Part shown: piece by piece, positions 32,406 to 41,884 of the stretch
How the letters are laid out: each line of letters starts with the position of its first letter
Numbering within the stretch: position 1 is the first letter of the stretch
NCBI RefSeq assembly: GCF_001434975.1
Contig: NZ_AZEL01000005.1
Location: 1 to 60,079 of the forward strand
Origin: Lactobacillus gallinarum DSM 10532 = JCM 2011
GTDB taxonomy: Bacteria > Bacillota > Bacilli > Lactobacillales > Lactobacillaceae
Direction of reading: 5' to 3'
DNA: 60,079 nucleotides
Notes under the pieces: generated by a model
Told to the model about the DNA's origin: nothing
The model's database searches: none
Seen by the model: only the letters and a program-made list of their open reading frames with translations
Position numbers and translations under genes: made by a program

Positions 32406-33134
32406 TTAGTCTTCATCAGCTGCTGCAGTGTAAACATTTTGAACATCGTCACTATCTTCAAGAGCATCAACTAAGTGTTCAAATTGTTCCTTCTTGTCTG
32501 CTGGAACTGGAGTGGTGTTTTGTGGAATCATAGTCAATTCAGCATCTGCAAGCTTGTAACCATCTTTAATAAGTGCGTCACGAACATCTGCAAATTGCTT
32601 TGGATCAGTGTAGATTTCAAATGCATCATCACTGGTTTGAAGATCTTCACCACCAGCATCCATTACATCAAGCAATACTTGATCTTCATCAGCATCAGTA
32701 GTTGAACGGTCAATTACGATGTAGCCTTTACGATCAAACATGTAGGCAACAGAACCAGTAGCGCCAAGTGAACCACCATTACGAGTGAAGGCAACACGAA
32801 CATCTGAAGCAGTACGGTTCTTGTTATCAGTCAAAGCTTCTACAAAAACAGCAACACCACCTGGAGCGTAACCTTCATAAGTGATTTCATCGTAGTGTTC
32901 TTCTGAACCACCTTCAGCTTTTTTGATTGCCCGCTTGATGTTGTCCTTAGGCATGTTGTTTGAACGTGCCTTATCAATTACCATACGTAAGGTAGGATTC
33001 CCATCAGGATCAGGACCACCACTCTTTGCAGCCATATAAATTTCACGAGATAACTTTTGGAAAATTTTACCTCTCTTTGCGTCTTGCGCATTCTTGCGGC
33101 CTTGAATATTGTGCCATTTTGAATGTCCTGACAT
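32406..33134 (-). CDS. yebC: YebC/PmpR-family protein (translation or transcription factor)
   Basis: A 242-residue protein with the N-terminal signature [20 protein letters not shown] and three-domain layout of the family (TACO1/YebC). Family members were called transcriptional regulators; recent work on the family links some of them to translation through proline-rich stretches. An acidic C-terminus is present. The gene is monocistronic, with its own terminator. It stands upstream of comG and apart from ruvABC, its usual neighbours in some other bacteria. Confidence 0.95.
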   Translation of the reverse strand: MSGHSKWHNIQGRKNAQDAKRGKIFQKLSREIYMAAKSGGPDPDGNPTLRMVIDKARSNNMPKDNIKRAIKKAEGGSEEHYDEITYEGYAPGGVAVFVEALTDNKNRTASDVRVAFTRNGGSLGATGSVAYMFDRKGYIVIDRSTTDADEDQVLLDVMDAGGEDLQTSDDAFEIYTDPKQFADVRDALIKDGYKLADAELTMIPQNTTPVPADKKEQFEHLVDALEDSDDVQNVYTAAADED

Positions 33135-33224
33135 AAGGATCCTTCTTTCTTTTTTCTAATATTAATTAACGATATTATCTTAACTCACAGCACCTCAAAA
33201 TTCAATGGTGTCAAATATTTAAAA

Positions 33225-33740
33225 CTATTTTTTCTTCGTCGAATACTTATTTTTCAAAAATAGAATTAACATTACTAAAATAATCGCCGTTAAGGCACCA
33301 GATGCATCCAATATTACGTCATGTACGCTCGGTGTTCTATCTCCAGTCAAAAACTGATGATATTCATCAAAAGCCGCAAAAGCAATAGCCGCAAACCAGG
33401 TCAAAATTGGAGCTAGCCATTTAATTTTAAAAATGCGGCGCAAGCCTAAATAGCCAAAGCCACCTAATAAAAAGTATGAGCCAAAATGGGCCATCTTACG
33501 CAGAACAAATTGAGCAAGTCCTGCTCTACCATCTAGTTGTGCATTATGAAGGCGCCCACCATATGTAAAATTCCAGCCAGCTACAATATTTTCAAGCCAG
33601 CCAAAATATTTACTAACTGTGCCATCATGCAATTCCTGTTCATGATATGTCATTGAACTAGAAATAAATAAAAATACCAATACCAATAAAGCTAACAACA
33701 AAAAAAGCTTTTCTCGTTTCGTAAAATGAAATTTCTCCAT
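33225..33740 (-). CDS. VanZ-family membrane protein (second copy)
   Basis: A 171-residue protein with four membrane helices. The VanZ signature is clear: LRKMAHFGSYFLLGG, then AFDEYHQFLTGDRTPSVHDVILDASGA. It differs from the VanZ protein at 17202-17816 and is closer to the short VanZ-like/YoaI type. Function unknown. It stands downstream of rpsN on the same strand. Confidence 0.85.
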   Translation of the reverse strand: MEKFHFTKREKLFLLLALLVLVFLFISSSMTYHEQELHDGTVSKYFGWLENIVAGWNFTYGGRLHNAQLDGRAGLAQFVLRKMAHFGSYFLLGGFGYLGLRRIFKIKWLAPILTWFAAIAFAAFDEYHQFLTGDRTPSVHDVILDASGALTAIILVMLILFLKNKYSTKKK

Positions 33741-33834
33741 AACTCTTTCCCTTAGTTTGATTTGAATAACTTCTTTTTACTTTAACAAAAAAAGCGGACT
33801 ACGTTTAACTTTTTCATGTATTTTATAATTATTT

Positions 33835-34020
33835 TTACCAACTAGCTTTCTTTACGCCTGGAAGTTGACCTTGATGTGCTAAATCACGCATGCATTCTCT
33901 ACAAAGTCCAAACTTCCGGTAAACAGAATGCGGACGTCCACAGCGTTCACAACGCGTATATTCTCTAGTTGAAAACTTTGCTACTTTTTTATTACGAATA
34001 ATTTGTGATGTTTTTGCCAT
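33835..34020 (-). CDS. rpsN: 30S ribosomal protein S14, zinc-ribbon type (type Z)
   Basis: A 61-residue S14 with the four zinc-ligand cysteines in CERCG and CRECM, and the conserved [20 protein letters not shown]. This is the C+ form, normally encoded in the spc operon. Here it stands alone, beside a 33-codon ORF that ends 7 bases upstream. The ribosome binding site is weak (AGG), so translation probably depends on the upstream ORF. Whether it is the only S14 gene or an extra copy cannot be told from this window. Confidence 0.95.
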   Translation of the reverse strand: MAKTSQIIRNKKVAKFSTREYTRCERCGRPHSVYRKFGLCRECMRDLAHQGQLPGVKKASW

Positions 34021-34027
34021 ATATAAA

Positions 34028-34129
34028 TTACCTATGCTTTCTAACTCTCTCAGGGACAGGCTTTTTTTCTCTGGTTAAAAAGTTCAATCCCAAAATAATA
34101 ATTTCAATTGCTACAAGTTGTGCTGTCAT
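34028..34129 (-). CDS. Small ORF (33 codons) upstream of rpsN
   Basis: Starts with ATG at 34127-34129, seven bases downstream of AAAGGAG, and ends with TAA at 34028, seven bases before rpsN. The product begins [17 protein letters not shown] (one hydrophobic stretch) and ends in a basic [15 protein letters not shown] tail. The promoter at 34174-34202 lies just upstream. It is not a family I recognise. It could be a membrane miniprotein, or a leader whose translation sets rpsN expression. Real translation is likely given the strong ribosome binding site. Confidence 0.6.
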   Translation of the reverse strand: MTAQLVAIEIIILGLNFLTREKKPVPERVRKHR

Positions 34130-34173
34130 TCAAATCACTCCTTTTTTTGTAGTGCTACTTACTTTTAATTAGT

Positions 34174-34202
34174 ATTATACATACTTACATAAAATAAGTA
34201 AA
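34174..34202 (-). promoter_or_regulatory. Promoter of the small ORF-rpsN transcript
   Basis: On the minus strand there is TTTACT (34197-34202), a 17-base spacer and a perfect TATAAT (34174-34179), about 45 bases upstream of the small ORF start. Confidence 0.7.
34182..34200. promoter_or_regulatory. Dyad TACTTA-N7-TAAGTA across the promoter spacer
   Basis: An inverted repeat pairs 34182-34187 with 34195-34200, inside the spacer and -35 of the rpsN-side promoter, a classic repressor position. A further TACTTAC lies at 34156-34162. The binding protein is unknown. Confidence 0.5.
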
Positions 34203-34217
34203 GTGCTTTGTACAAAA

Positions 34218-34234
34218 TAGTAACCGTTTTACTA
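34218..34234. promoter_or_regulatory. Dyad TAGTAA-N5-TTACTA in the divergent control region
   Basis: A perfect 6-5-6 inverted repeat between the two divergent promoters, just upstream of the permease promoter -35. It has a central CG but does not fit the CcpA cre consensus well. Confidence 0.4.
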
Positions 34235-34235
34235 C

Positions 34236-34264
34236 TGGTCATGTTAAGTATCAACGGGTAGAAT
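34236..34264 (+). promoter_or_regulatory. Likely promoter of the APC permease
   Basis: TGGTCA (34236-34241), a 17-base spacer and TAGAAT (34259-34264). A TTAAGTA motif (34244-34250) lies in the spacer, as in the opposing promoter. Confidence 0.5.
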
Positions 34265-34292
34265 AAATAGGGATTGTATGAAAAGGATATTT

Positions 34293-34358
34293 ATGAACGA
34301 GAAATGTAAAAATAAATCGCCAGGAATTCTACTTAACTTATGTAAACTATTTTATTAA
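34293..34358 (+). CDS. Leader ORF (21 codons) upstream of the APC permease
   Basis: An ATG at 34293 lies six bases after AAAAGGA, and the frame ends with TAA at 34356-34358, 21 bases before the permease start. The peptide starts MNEKCKNKSPG and ends LCKLFY. Its stop codon lies within the 3' arm of a hairpin (34328-34363). It may be a leader peptide that controls permease translation. It could also be a chance frame. Confidence 0.4.
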   Translation: MNEKCKNKSPGILLNLCKLFY

Positions 34359-34363
34359 GTAGA
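34328..34363 (+). promoter_or_regulatory. Hairpin just before the permease ribosome binding site
   Basis: A perfect 9-bp inverted repeat (TCTACTTAA at 34328-34336, TTAAGTAGA at 34355-34363) with an 18-base loop. It abuts the AAAAGGATGAG ribosome binding site and overlaps the end of the leader ORF. Confidence 0.5.
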
Positions 34364-34379
34364 AAAGGATGAGAATTAC

Positions 34380-36005
34380 TTGGACGATTTAACTTCAACT
34401 AAAAAAATGAAAGCCATCACATGGCCAGTTTTGACCTTGATGGCACTTTGTACTGTTATCGGCTTGGACGATATCATGTACAACTTCCAAAACCAAGGGA
34501 TGCCAGTTATCACCTCTTGGATTATCATGTGTTTGCTTTATGTAACACCTTACTCATTAATGGTAGGACAATTAGGTTCTACGTTTAGTGAAGAAGGTGG
34601 TGGACTTTCATCATGGGTCCGCGGTACTGACGGAGAATTTTTAGGTTACTTCACTGCTTGGACATACTGGGCAGCCTCAATTCCTTATGCTGTAGACTCC
34701 GCTAACGAAATCATTGTCGACCTAGGTTGGGCATTGACCGGTTCAAAGGGATTCCAAGATAAAATTCCTACTACCATGTTTGCTGCTTTGACTTTCGTTG
34801 TGTTCATTGTTTTCATTGTCGTTGAACACCACTTTGCCAACTCAATGGAATTCCTTTCCAGTATTGGTGGTGGTTTGATGGTCATTATGACTGTCTTGTT
34901 TGTTTTCCTTGCCTTTGTTGGTTTGGCAAAATCAGGCGGTCACATGGCTACCCAACCATTTACTTGGCACACAATCATTCCTAAATTCGACTTGCACTAC
35001 TGGTCAACCGTCGGAATGTTAATCTATGCCATGAACGGGTGTGAACTGGTTGCACCATATGTAACTAAGATGAAGAAACCTAAGTCAGACTTCCCTAAGG
35101 CAATGATTACTTTAGCTATCATGACTGCTTTCTTAACTATCCTTGGTTCATTTGCACTTGGTATCTACTTTGACGCATACCACATTCCAAACGACTTGAA
35201 GATGAACGGTGCTTACTACGTATTCGACATGGTTGGTAAACAATTCGGCATGGGTAAATTCTTGCTTTACCTCTGGGCTTGGACATCATTATTGTTCAAC
35301 TGTGCCTTGGTTGCCGTATTGCTTGATGCCATGACTAGAATGCTTATCTCCGACACTGGTGATAAGTACATGCCTAAGTTCTTACGTAAGAAGGACAAAA
35401 ACGGCTTACCAATTAACGGTTACATCTTAACTGTTGCCCTTTCATCATTCATCATGATCTTAGGTATCTTCTTACCTGACATGAACGATATCTTCAACTG
35501 GTTGCTTAACTTGAACTCAATCGTTTCACCAGGTGTTACCTGCTGGATCTTCTACTCATTCATGAGAGTAAGAAAGAACTCAAAGAAGTACCCATCAAAA
35601 TATGTCTACATTAAAAACGATAAACTTGCTTGGATTGTTGGTCTTGCCTTGTTAGTTGTTACTGCCGTAGCAACCATCCTTGGTTTTGCACCACAAGATG
35701 TTAAACAAGGTACAGGGCTTTGGTGGTACGAATTAATCATCAACATTGTTGCCGTAGTCGTTTTGATCGGCTTAGGTGCAGTCTTACCAGGCATTAGACG
35801 ACGTGAAGAAGAATACGGTATTGCCTTTGACAAATCTCAATGGATTTGGATGGGAATTATCATTATCGGTTCTATTATTCTTGACGTATGGCTTGGTAGT
35901 ACCAAGATTCCAGCAAGAATCACAATGATTATAGTTGAAGCTATCGCTGCATTAATCATTACTTGGATTGTTGGACGCAGAAAACCTGCTAATGCGACAA
36001 AATAA
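34380..36005 (+). CDS. APC-superfamily amino acid permease
   Basis: A 541-residue transporter with about 12-13 membrane helices. The N-terminal helix reads VLTLMALCTVIGLDDIMYNF, followed by the EEGGGLSSWVRG loop typical of the glutamate:GABA antiporter/YjeM branch. It moves amino acids or amines, but the substrate cannot be named. It starts with TTG after AAGGATGAG. A 3'-end terminator follows. Upstream features (leader ORF, hairpin, dyads) suggest tight regulation. Its codon usage, rich in cytosine-ending codons such as TAC and TTC, resembles highly expressed genes. Confidence 0.9.
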   Translation: MDDLTSTKKMKAITWPVLTLMALCTVIGLDDIMYNFQNQGMPVITSWIIMCLLYVTPYSLMVGQLGSTFSEEGGGLSSWVRGTDGEFLGYFTAWTYWAASIPYAVDSANEIIVDLGWALTGSKGFQDKIPTTMFAALTFVVFIVFIVVEHHFANSMEFLSSIGGGLMVIMTVLFVFLAFVGLAKSGGHMATQPFTWHTIIPKFDLHYWSTVGMLIYAMNGCELVAPYVTKMKKPKSDFPKAMITLAIMTAFLTILGSFALGIYFDAYHIPNDLKMNGAYYVFDMVGKQFGMGKFLLYLWAWTSLLFNCALVAVLLDAMTRMLISDTGDKYMPKFLRKKDKNGLPINGYILTVALSSFIMILGIFLPDMNDIFNWLLNLNSIVSPGVTCWIFYSFMRVRKNSKKYPSKYVYIKNDKLAWIVGLALLVVTAVATILGFAPQDVKQGTGLWWYELIINIVAVVVLIGLGAVLPGIRRREEEYGIAFDKSQWIWMGIIIIGSIILDVWLGSTKIPARITMIIVEAIAALIITWIVGRRKPANATK

Positions 36006-36011
36006 TACAAC

Positions 36012-36045
36012 AAAAAGAAGCTAGAATTTGATCTAGCTTCTTTTT
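36012..36045 (+). terminator. Bidirectional terminator after the permease
   Basis: A perfect 14-bp stem (36012-36025 with 36032-36045) is followed by a T-run. It lies between convergent genes. Confidence 0.9.
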
Positions 36046-37002
36046 TTACAAATATTTACTTAAAAATTGATCTACACGTTTTTCATATTCTTTAGGGTAA
36101 GTTTCAAATGAACGAGCATGCGTTGCCTTTTTGGCTACCCACAGCTGCTTGGGTCCTTTGGCCGCAGCATAGTTTGCATAAACCATCTTGGTTGGTACAA
36201 ATGGATCGTTGCCACCATGAATAAAGAACATCGGCTTATTATTCTTTTTCACTGATTTAACAGATGATGCATCCCCTAAATAAAAGCCTAGATTTGCCTT
36301 GCTAACAACGCTCAATAAGTCAACGGCTGCTGTAGCTACAGGTTTTGGCATATGGTATAGATCTTGTGCTTCATGCAAGAATTCATCTTTAACACTGGTA
36401 TAACCACAATCTTCAATATAAGCCTTAACCTGCTTAGGCATCTTAATACCACTAGTCATCATAGTAGTAGCACCACCCATGCTGACGCCAAAGATTACTA
36501 TTTTTTGATTCTTGCCTTCTTTAGCTATATCTTTTTCTACCCATTTACGAACGTCATACTTTTCAGGCCAGCCATAACCAATGTACTTACCTTGGCTTTG
36601 ACCATGTGCACGAGCATCAGGAAGCAAAACGTTATAGCCTAATTCATGAAACATGCCTGCATATGGCCCCATGGTATCTTTATTGTTGCCCAAACCATGA
36701 AGAATCACTACAGTCTTATGCGAGTTCTTAGCTGGAATATAATTTGCATCTAAGCGATAATCACTTGTAGCCGACTTCATATACCAGTGTTGCTTCTTTA
36801 CCTTGGCATACCATTTCTTTTTGGCAGCCAATGGATCTTTTTTCGTATTGTGCGAATATTTATTTAATACACTTTTTTCACCAGGCGTAAAAGCAACGTT
36901 AAAAAAGTATGCTTCACCTGCTCCAATTAGTGCTACAAGTACGGCTACTACTATCCCTATCGTTAGCCAAACTTTTTTGTGCTTTTTCTCATTCCTATTC
37001 AA
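36046..37002 (-). CDS. Membrane-anchored alpha/beta hydrolase (serine hydrolase)
   Basis: A 318-residue protein. After a basic N-terminus (NRNEKKHKKV) an uncleaved signal-anchor helix (about 11-31) suggests an extracellular catalytic domain. The catalytic triad is visible: nucleophile Ser in GVSMGG, Asp in HGGNDPFVP and His in ATHARS; the oxyanion region is LHGLGNNKDT. Similar to the YqkD/cell-surface hydrolase group; substrate unknown. The start is TTG at 37000-37002 with AGGAGT seven bases upstream; the open frame extends 14 codons more. A TATAAT lies about 30 bases upstream. Confidence 0.88.
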   Translation of the reverse strand: MNRNEKKHKKVWLTIGIVVAVLVALIGAGEAYFFNVAFTPGEKSVLNKYSHNTKKDPLAAKKKWYAKVKKQHWYMKSATSDYRLDANYIPAKNSHKTVVILHGLGNNKDTMGPYAGMFHELGYNVLLPDARAHGQSQGKYIGYGWPEKYDVRKWVEKDIAKEGKNQKIVIFGVSMGGATTMMTSGIKMPKQVKAYIEDCGYTSVKDEFLHEAQDLYHMPKPVATAAVDLLSVVSKANLGFYLGDASSVKSVKKNNKPMFFIHGGNDPFVPTKMVYANYAAAKGPKQLWVAKKATHARSFETYPKEYEKRVDQFLSKYL

Positions 37003-37106
37003 AATGTCAACTCCTATACAAAATCGATAGAGTTTATTATACACTCTTTAGTTTTGTATGGAATATTGACATTTATTAAAAATAAGTACTCTGTCTATAT
37101 ATACAA

Positions 37107-37135
37107 AAAGAGAGATGAGCAAATCATCTCTCTTT
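37107..37135 (-). terminator. Terminator of the beta-glucoside operon
   Basis: A perfect 12-bp stem (37107-37118 with 37124-37135) is followed by TTTTTG on the minus strand, 23 bases after the GH1 stop codon. Confidence 0.85.
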
Positions 37136-37157
37136 CTTATACCCATATTTTATGCAA

Positions 37158-38668
<1,511 letters not shown>

Positions 38669-38680
38669 GTTCATTATAGC

Positions 38681-40705
38681 CTAATTAATTTGAACTTGAC
38701 CAGATACTTTAGCTCCTTCATCTTCACCTTGCAAAGATAAGATTTCTTGACCAACTTTAACTGCACCGTTAGCAACTTGGTTAACACTTTCATATTTCTT
38801 TGAATTGGTTACTACAACTGGAGTAGTTACTTCATAACCAGCCGCCTTGATATCTTTAATATTAAATTCAACTAATGGATCGCCAGCCTTAACTTCTTGG
38901 CCTTTTTGTACAAGAGTCTTAAAGCCTTTTCCTTGTAAGTTAACTGTATCCATACCGATGTGCATCAAAACTTCTGCACCGTCAGTAGTGTTAATTCCAA
39001 CAGCGTGACCAGTTGGGAAAACAAGAGCAATCTTACCATCAGCTGGGGCGTGAAGAACACCTTCGTTTGGTTCAATAGCTACACCTTGACCCATGGCACC
39101 ACTTGAGAATACTTCGTCTTTAATTTCTGATAAAGGTTTTACGTCACCGTTTAATGGTGAAACTAATTTTGTAGATGGATTTAATTTTTCTTCATTTTCA
39201 CTTGCAGCAACAATTGGATTATTAGCAACTTCTGTTGCTTCGTTAGCTGCTTCAGCAACCTTTTGAGCTTGTTTCTTGTTGTATTCAGCATCAACTGATT
39301 TCTTACCGAAGATTAATTGCAAAATAAAACCAACGATAAATGCTACGACTGCGGATACAATAACACCAATAACTGGGATCATTGAACCACCTTTTGGATT
39401 AATGTAGGCAGGAATTGCAAAGAATCCCATTGAAGGCATCATGTAAAGTACTGAATGGAAGATACCCATAATTGCACCAGAAACGGCACCACCAATACAA
39501 CTTAAAACAAATGGAGTTTTTCTTGGTAAAGTTACACCATAAATTGCTGGTTCAGTAACACCGAAGAGTCCTGAGAAGAAGGCACCTATTGCTGTATCTT
39601 TTAACTTCTTGTCCTTAGTTTGTTTAATAATTGCCAATACAACACCAATCTGTGCGTAACAAACCATACAAGTAAGAGCCAAAATTGGATCATAGCCTAA
39701 AGCTGCAATATTAGTTGTTGATACAGCAACCAAGCCCCAGTGAACACCGAAGATAACAAGTACTTGCCACAATGCACCAACAACCACACCGGCAACAATT
39801 GGACTAAAGTTGTAGATACCGGCCATGACTGCACCAATGGCATCACCAACCCAAGTCATTACAGGACCGATAACAATAAATGCAACTGGTAAAGTAATAA
39901 TAATAGTAAGCGCAGGTACAAGGAACATTTGCACAACCGTTGGAATCCATTTCTTTGCCCAGTGTTCGATAACGGAACCAAACCAAACAGCAAAGATAAC
40001 TGGCAAAACAGTTGAAGTATAGTTCATAGTAACCACTGGAATGCCAAAGAAAGTTGTATGAATTTCAGAAGCAAATGGCGTACCTTGGAACAAAGTACCT
40101 AATACTGTTTTACTTGAAGCTAAACCAACCATCGTTGGGTAAGTTAATACAGCACCAATGGCTAAACCAATAAATTGATTCATGTGGAATCTTCTAGCAG
40201 TAGTTACACCCAAGAATATTGGTAAGAAGTAGAAGATACTATCACCAACGGCGTATAAAATTTGATATGCACCAGAAGTTTTTGAAAGCCAGCCCATTGC
40301 AGCTGCTAAAACAACTAAACCTTTGATAATACCGCCGGCACTAAGTGGTGCTAGGATATCAGTAAAGATTCCTGAAATTAAGGCAACAGCTTTATCAATG
40401 AAACTTGAATTATCATCTGCAACATCGTCATCAGGAACTTGACCACCGCCTGGGAAGCCTCCTTCCTTTAATACAGCATCGTAGACATCAGCAACCTCAT
40501 TACCGATAACAACTTGATATTGTCCACCGGCCTTTACGACAGTAACAACACCGTCAGTATCTTTTAAGGCATCATCGTTTGCCTTTTTTTCATCCTTTAA
40601 TTTAAAACGTAAACGTGTTGCACAGTGAACAACACTATTGACATTGTCTTTACTACCAACATCTTGAATGATGCTTTTGGCCAAATTGTCATAATTCTTA
40701 GCCAT
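38681..40705 (-). CDS. bglP: Beta-glucoside PTS transporter, EIIBCA
   Basis: A 674-residue PTS permease. EIIB comes first (phosphocysteine Cys28 in VVHCATRLRF), then EIIC (about 105-465, ten or so membrane helices with GVTEPAIYGVTLP), then EIIA (phosphohistidine His582 in MHIGMDTVNL). It imports and phosphorylates beta-glucosides such as salicin or cellobiose; the exact sugar is not known. The ATG at 40703-40705 follows GAGGGGGG. Upstream lie a leader terminator and licT, so expression is set by antitermination and by CcpA. Confidence 0.95.
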   Translation of the reverse strand: MAKNYDNLAKSIIQDVGSKDNVNSVVHCATRLRFKLKDEKKANDDALKDTDGVVTVVKAGGQYQVVIGNEVADVYDAVLKEGGFPGGGQVPDDDVADDNSSFIDKAVALISGIFTDILAPLSAGGIIKGLVVLAAAMGWLSKTSGAYQILYAVGDSIFYFLPIFLGVTTARRFHMNQFIGLAIGAVLTYPTMVGLASSKTVLGTLFQGTPFASEIHTTFFGIPVVTMNYTSTVLPVIFAVWFGSVIEHWAKKWIPTVVQMFLVPALTIIITLPVAFIVIGPVMTWVGDAIGAVMAGIYNFSPIVAGVVVGALWQVLVIFGVHWGLVAVSTTNIAALGYDPILALTCMVCYAQIGVVLAIIKQTKDKKLKDTAIGAFFSGLFGVTEPAIYGVTLPRKTPFVLSCIGGAVSGAIMGIFHSVLYMMPSMGFFAIPAYINPKGGSMIPVIGVIVSAVVAFIVGFILQLIFGKKSVDAEYNKKQAQKVAEAANEATEVANNPIVAASENEEKLNPSTKLVSPLNGDVKPLSEIKDEVFSSGAMGQGVAIEPNEGVLHAPADGKIALVFPTGHAVGINTTDGAEVLMHIGMDTVNLQGKGFKTLVQKGQEVKAGDPLVEFNIKDIKAAGYEVTTPVVVTNSKKYESVNQVANGAVKVGQEILSLQGEDEGAKVSGQVQIN

Positions 40706-40729
40706 TAGTCTTTCCCCCCTCAAAATAAA

Positions 40730-40793
40730 AACCCAAGCTACTCAAAAACTAAAGAACATAAATCATGCTCAACGTCTTTCAGTAACTTGGGTT
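40730..40793 (-). promoter_or_regulatory. Leader terminator/antiterminator between licT and bglP
   Basis: A 13-bp stem (40730-40742 with 40781-40793, one G-T pair) is followed by TTTTTATTTT on the minus strand. A TTACTG segment on its 5' side resembles part of a RAT sequence that LicT could bind; only a partial match. Confidence 0.6.
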
Positions 40794-40836
40794 AATGCCT
40801 AATTCTCTTAGTAACATACCTAAGTAACTTAGATAT

Positions 40837-41670
40837 TTAGTTTTCTTGGCGACTAGTTACTCGCCAAATATGTAAAACCAAGTAAAATTTGTCATCTGTA
40901 TCTAATGTCCAATTCATCTTGGCTTGTAAGTAAGTTGCGATTCGTTCTGCGGTTTCATAAGCTCTGCTGTATTTGATCTTCATGAAACCAAGCATCGCTG
41001 GATCAAGCGGTGCCTCATCCTTATGCTTATTTCTTAAAAATCTAACCAATAGAATACGCAAATGTGAAATAAAGCGACTGTAATTAAAAGAACTTGTATC
41101 GAGCTGCATCGAATATTGCAGTTGAATAATATCAATAATTCCATTAATCAAATTAGTAATCTGAACAGTTTCCTGTACTTGTGCCACATCACTTTTAGCA
41201 TTGACTAAGTGATATGTCATAAAAATAGATTCACTTTCAGGTAATTCAATTTGCATGTTTTGATTAATTAGCTTTACCACCTTTTTAGCTACCACATATT
41301 CTTTGGGGTATAAATTTTTAACTTCCCAATTATTATTGGCTGGATCAATATCGATATGATCCTTAACCCTGGTAGCTGCAAAGTCAATGTGATCTGCTAA
41401 AGCAAGGTATTGAAAGTCATTAAACTTAACCTGAAGCAGCGGCTCAACCAACTGAATTATTTTATCAGTGACTTCCATTGTCTTGGGGTTAAACCTCTTA
41501 ACTTGGTCAACTTCGTCTTTAGTAACAAAACGACGCTCAATTTTACTTTCATCTATCGGATCGCCCTTCTTGAGGCCAAATCCCACGCCCTTGCCTAAAA
41601 CAATCTCTTCTTGACCTTGATCATTCATGGCTAAAGCAGCACTATTATTAAATGTTTTAAGAAATTTCAC
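40837..41670 (-). CDS. licT: BglG/LicT-family transcriptional antiterminator
   Basis: A 277-residue RNA-binding antiterminator. The N-terminal CAT domain (about 1-56) binds RAT RNA, followed by PRD1 (about 65-170) and PRD2 (about 175-277), where PTS phosphorylation sets activity. Conserved histidines are visible in ALADHIDFAATR, MTYHLVN, RFISHLRIL and LVLHIWRV. Start is GTG at 41668-41670 after GGTGAGGAG. The gene is preceded by its own RAT/terminator leader, so it is autoregulated. Confidence 0.94.
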   Translation of the reverse strand: MKFLKTFNNSAALAMNDQGQEEIVLGKGVGFGLKKGDPIDESKIERRFVTKDEVDQVKRFNPKTMEVTDKIIQLVEPLLQVKFNDFQYLALADHIDFAATRVKDHIDIDPANNNWEVKNLYPKEYVVAKKVVKLINQNMQIELPESESIFMTYHLVNAKSDVAQVQETVQITNLINGIIDIIQLQYSMQLDTSSFNYSRFISHLRILLVRFLRNKHKDEAPLDPAMLGFMKIKYSRAYETAERIATYLQAKMNWTLDTDDKFYLVLHIWRVTSRQEN

Positions 41671-41696
41671 GGATACTCCTCACCACCCTGATATAA

Positions 41697-41756
41697 ACAA
41701 AAAAGCTACTACGAAAATAATATACTCTAAGTATACTATAACTATTCGTAGTAGCT
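41697..41756 (-). terminator. Leader terminator of licT
   Basis: An 11-bp stem (41704-41714 with 41746-41756) with an inner hairpin is followed by a T-run on the minus strand. It overlaps the RAT element immediately upstream, so LicT binding would prevent it. Confidence 0.8.
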
Positions 41757-41780
41757 AAGACCTGATCGTATCAGTAATCC
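41753..41780 (-). promoter_or_regulatory. Ribonucleic antiterminator (RAT) site for LicT
   Basis: On the minus strand it begins GGATTACTGATACGATCAGG and continues TCTTAGCT; the spacing of GGATT, TACTG, CAGG matches the BglG/LicT RAT consensus. It overlaps the 5' arm of the leader terminator. Confidence 0.8.
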
Positions 41781-41797
41781 GCTCACTTACAGTTATT

Positions 41798-41826
41798 ATA
41801 ATAGCCAAAATTGTAAGCGGTGTCAA
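41798..41826 (-). promoter_or_regulatory. Promoter of the beta-glucoside operon with an overlapping cre
   Basis: On the minus strand TTGACA (41821-41826), a 17-base spacer and TATTAT (41798-41803). A perfect CcpA cre, TGACACCGCTTACA (41812-41825), overlaps the -35, as expected for repression by glucose. Confidence 0.85.
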
Positions 41827-41884
41827 TAGAACTTTGTAAAAAAGGGCAAATTATTTTAAAATATATGAAAAGCGAGGTATTCAA

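Noticed and set aside
34218-34234. The dyad with a central CG as a CcpA cre
   Set aside because: It misses several fixed positions of the cre consensus, unlike the perfect cre at 41812-41825, so it is listed only as an unassigned dyad.
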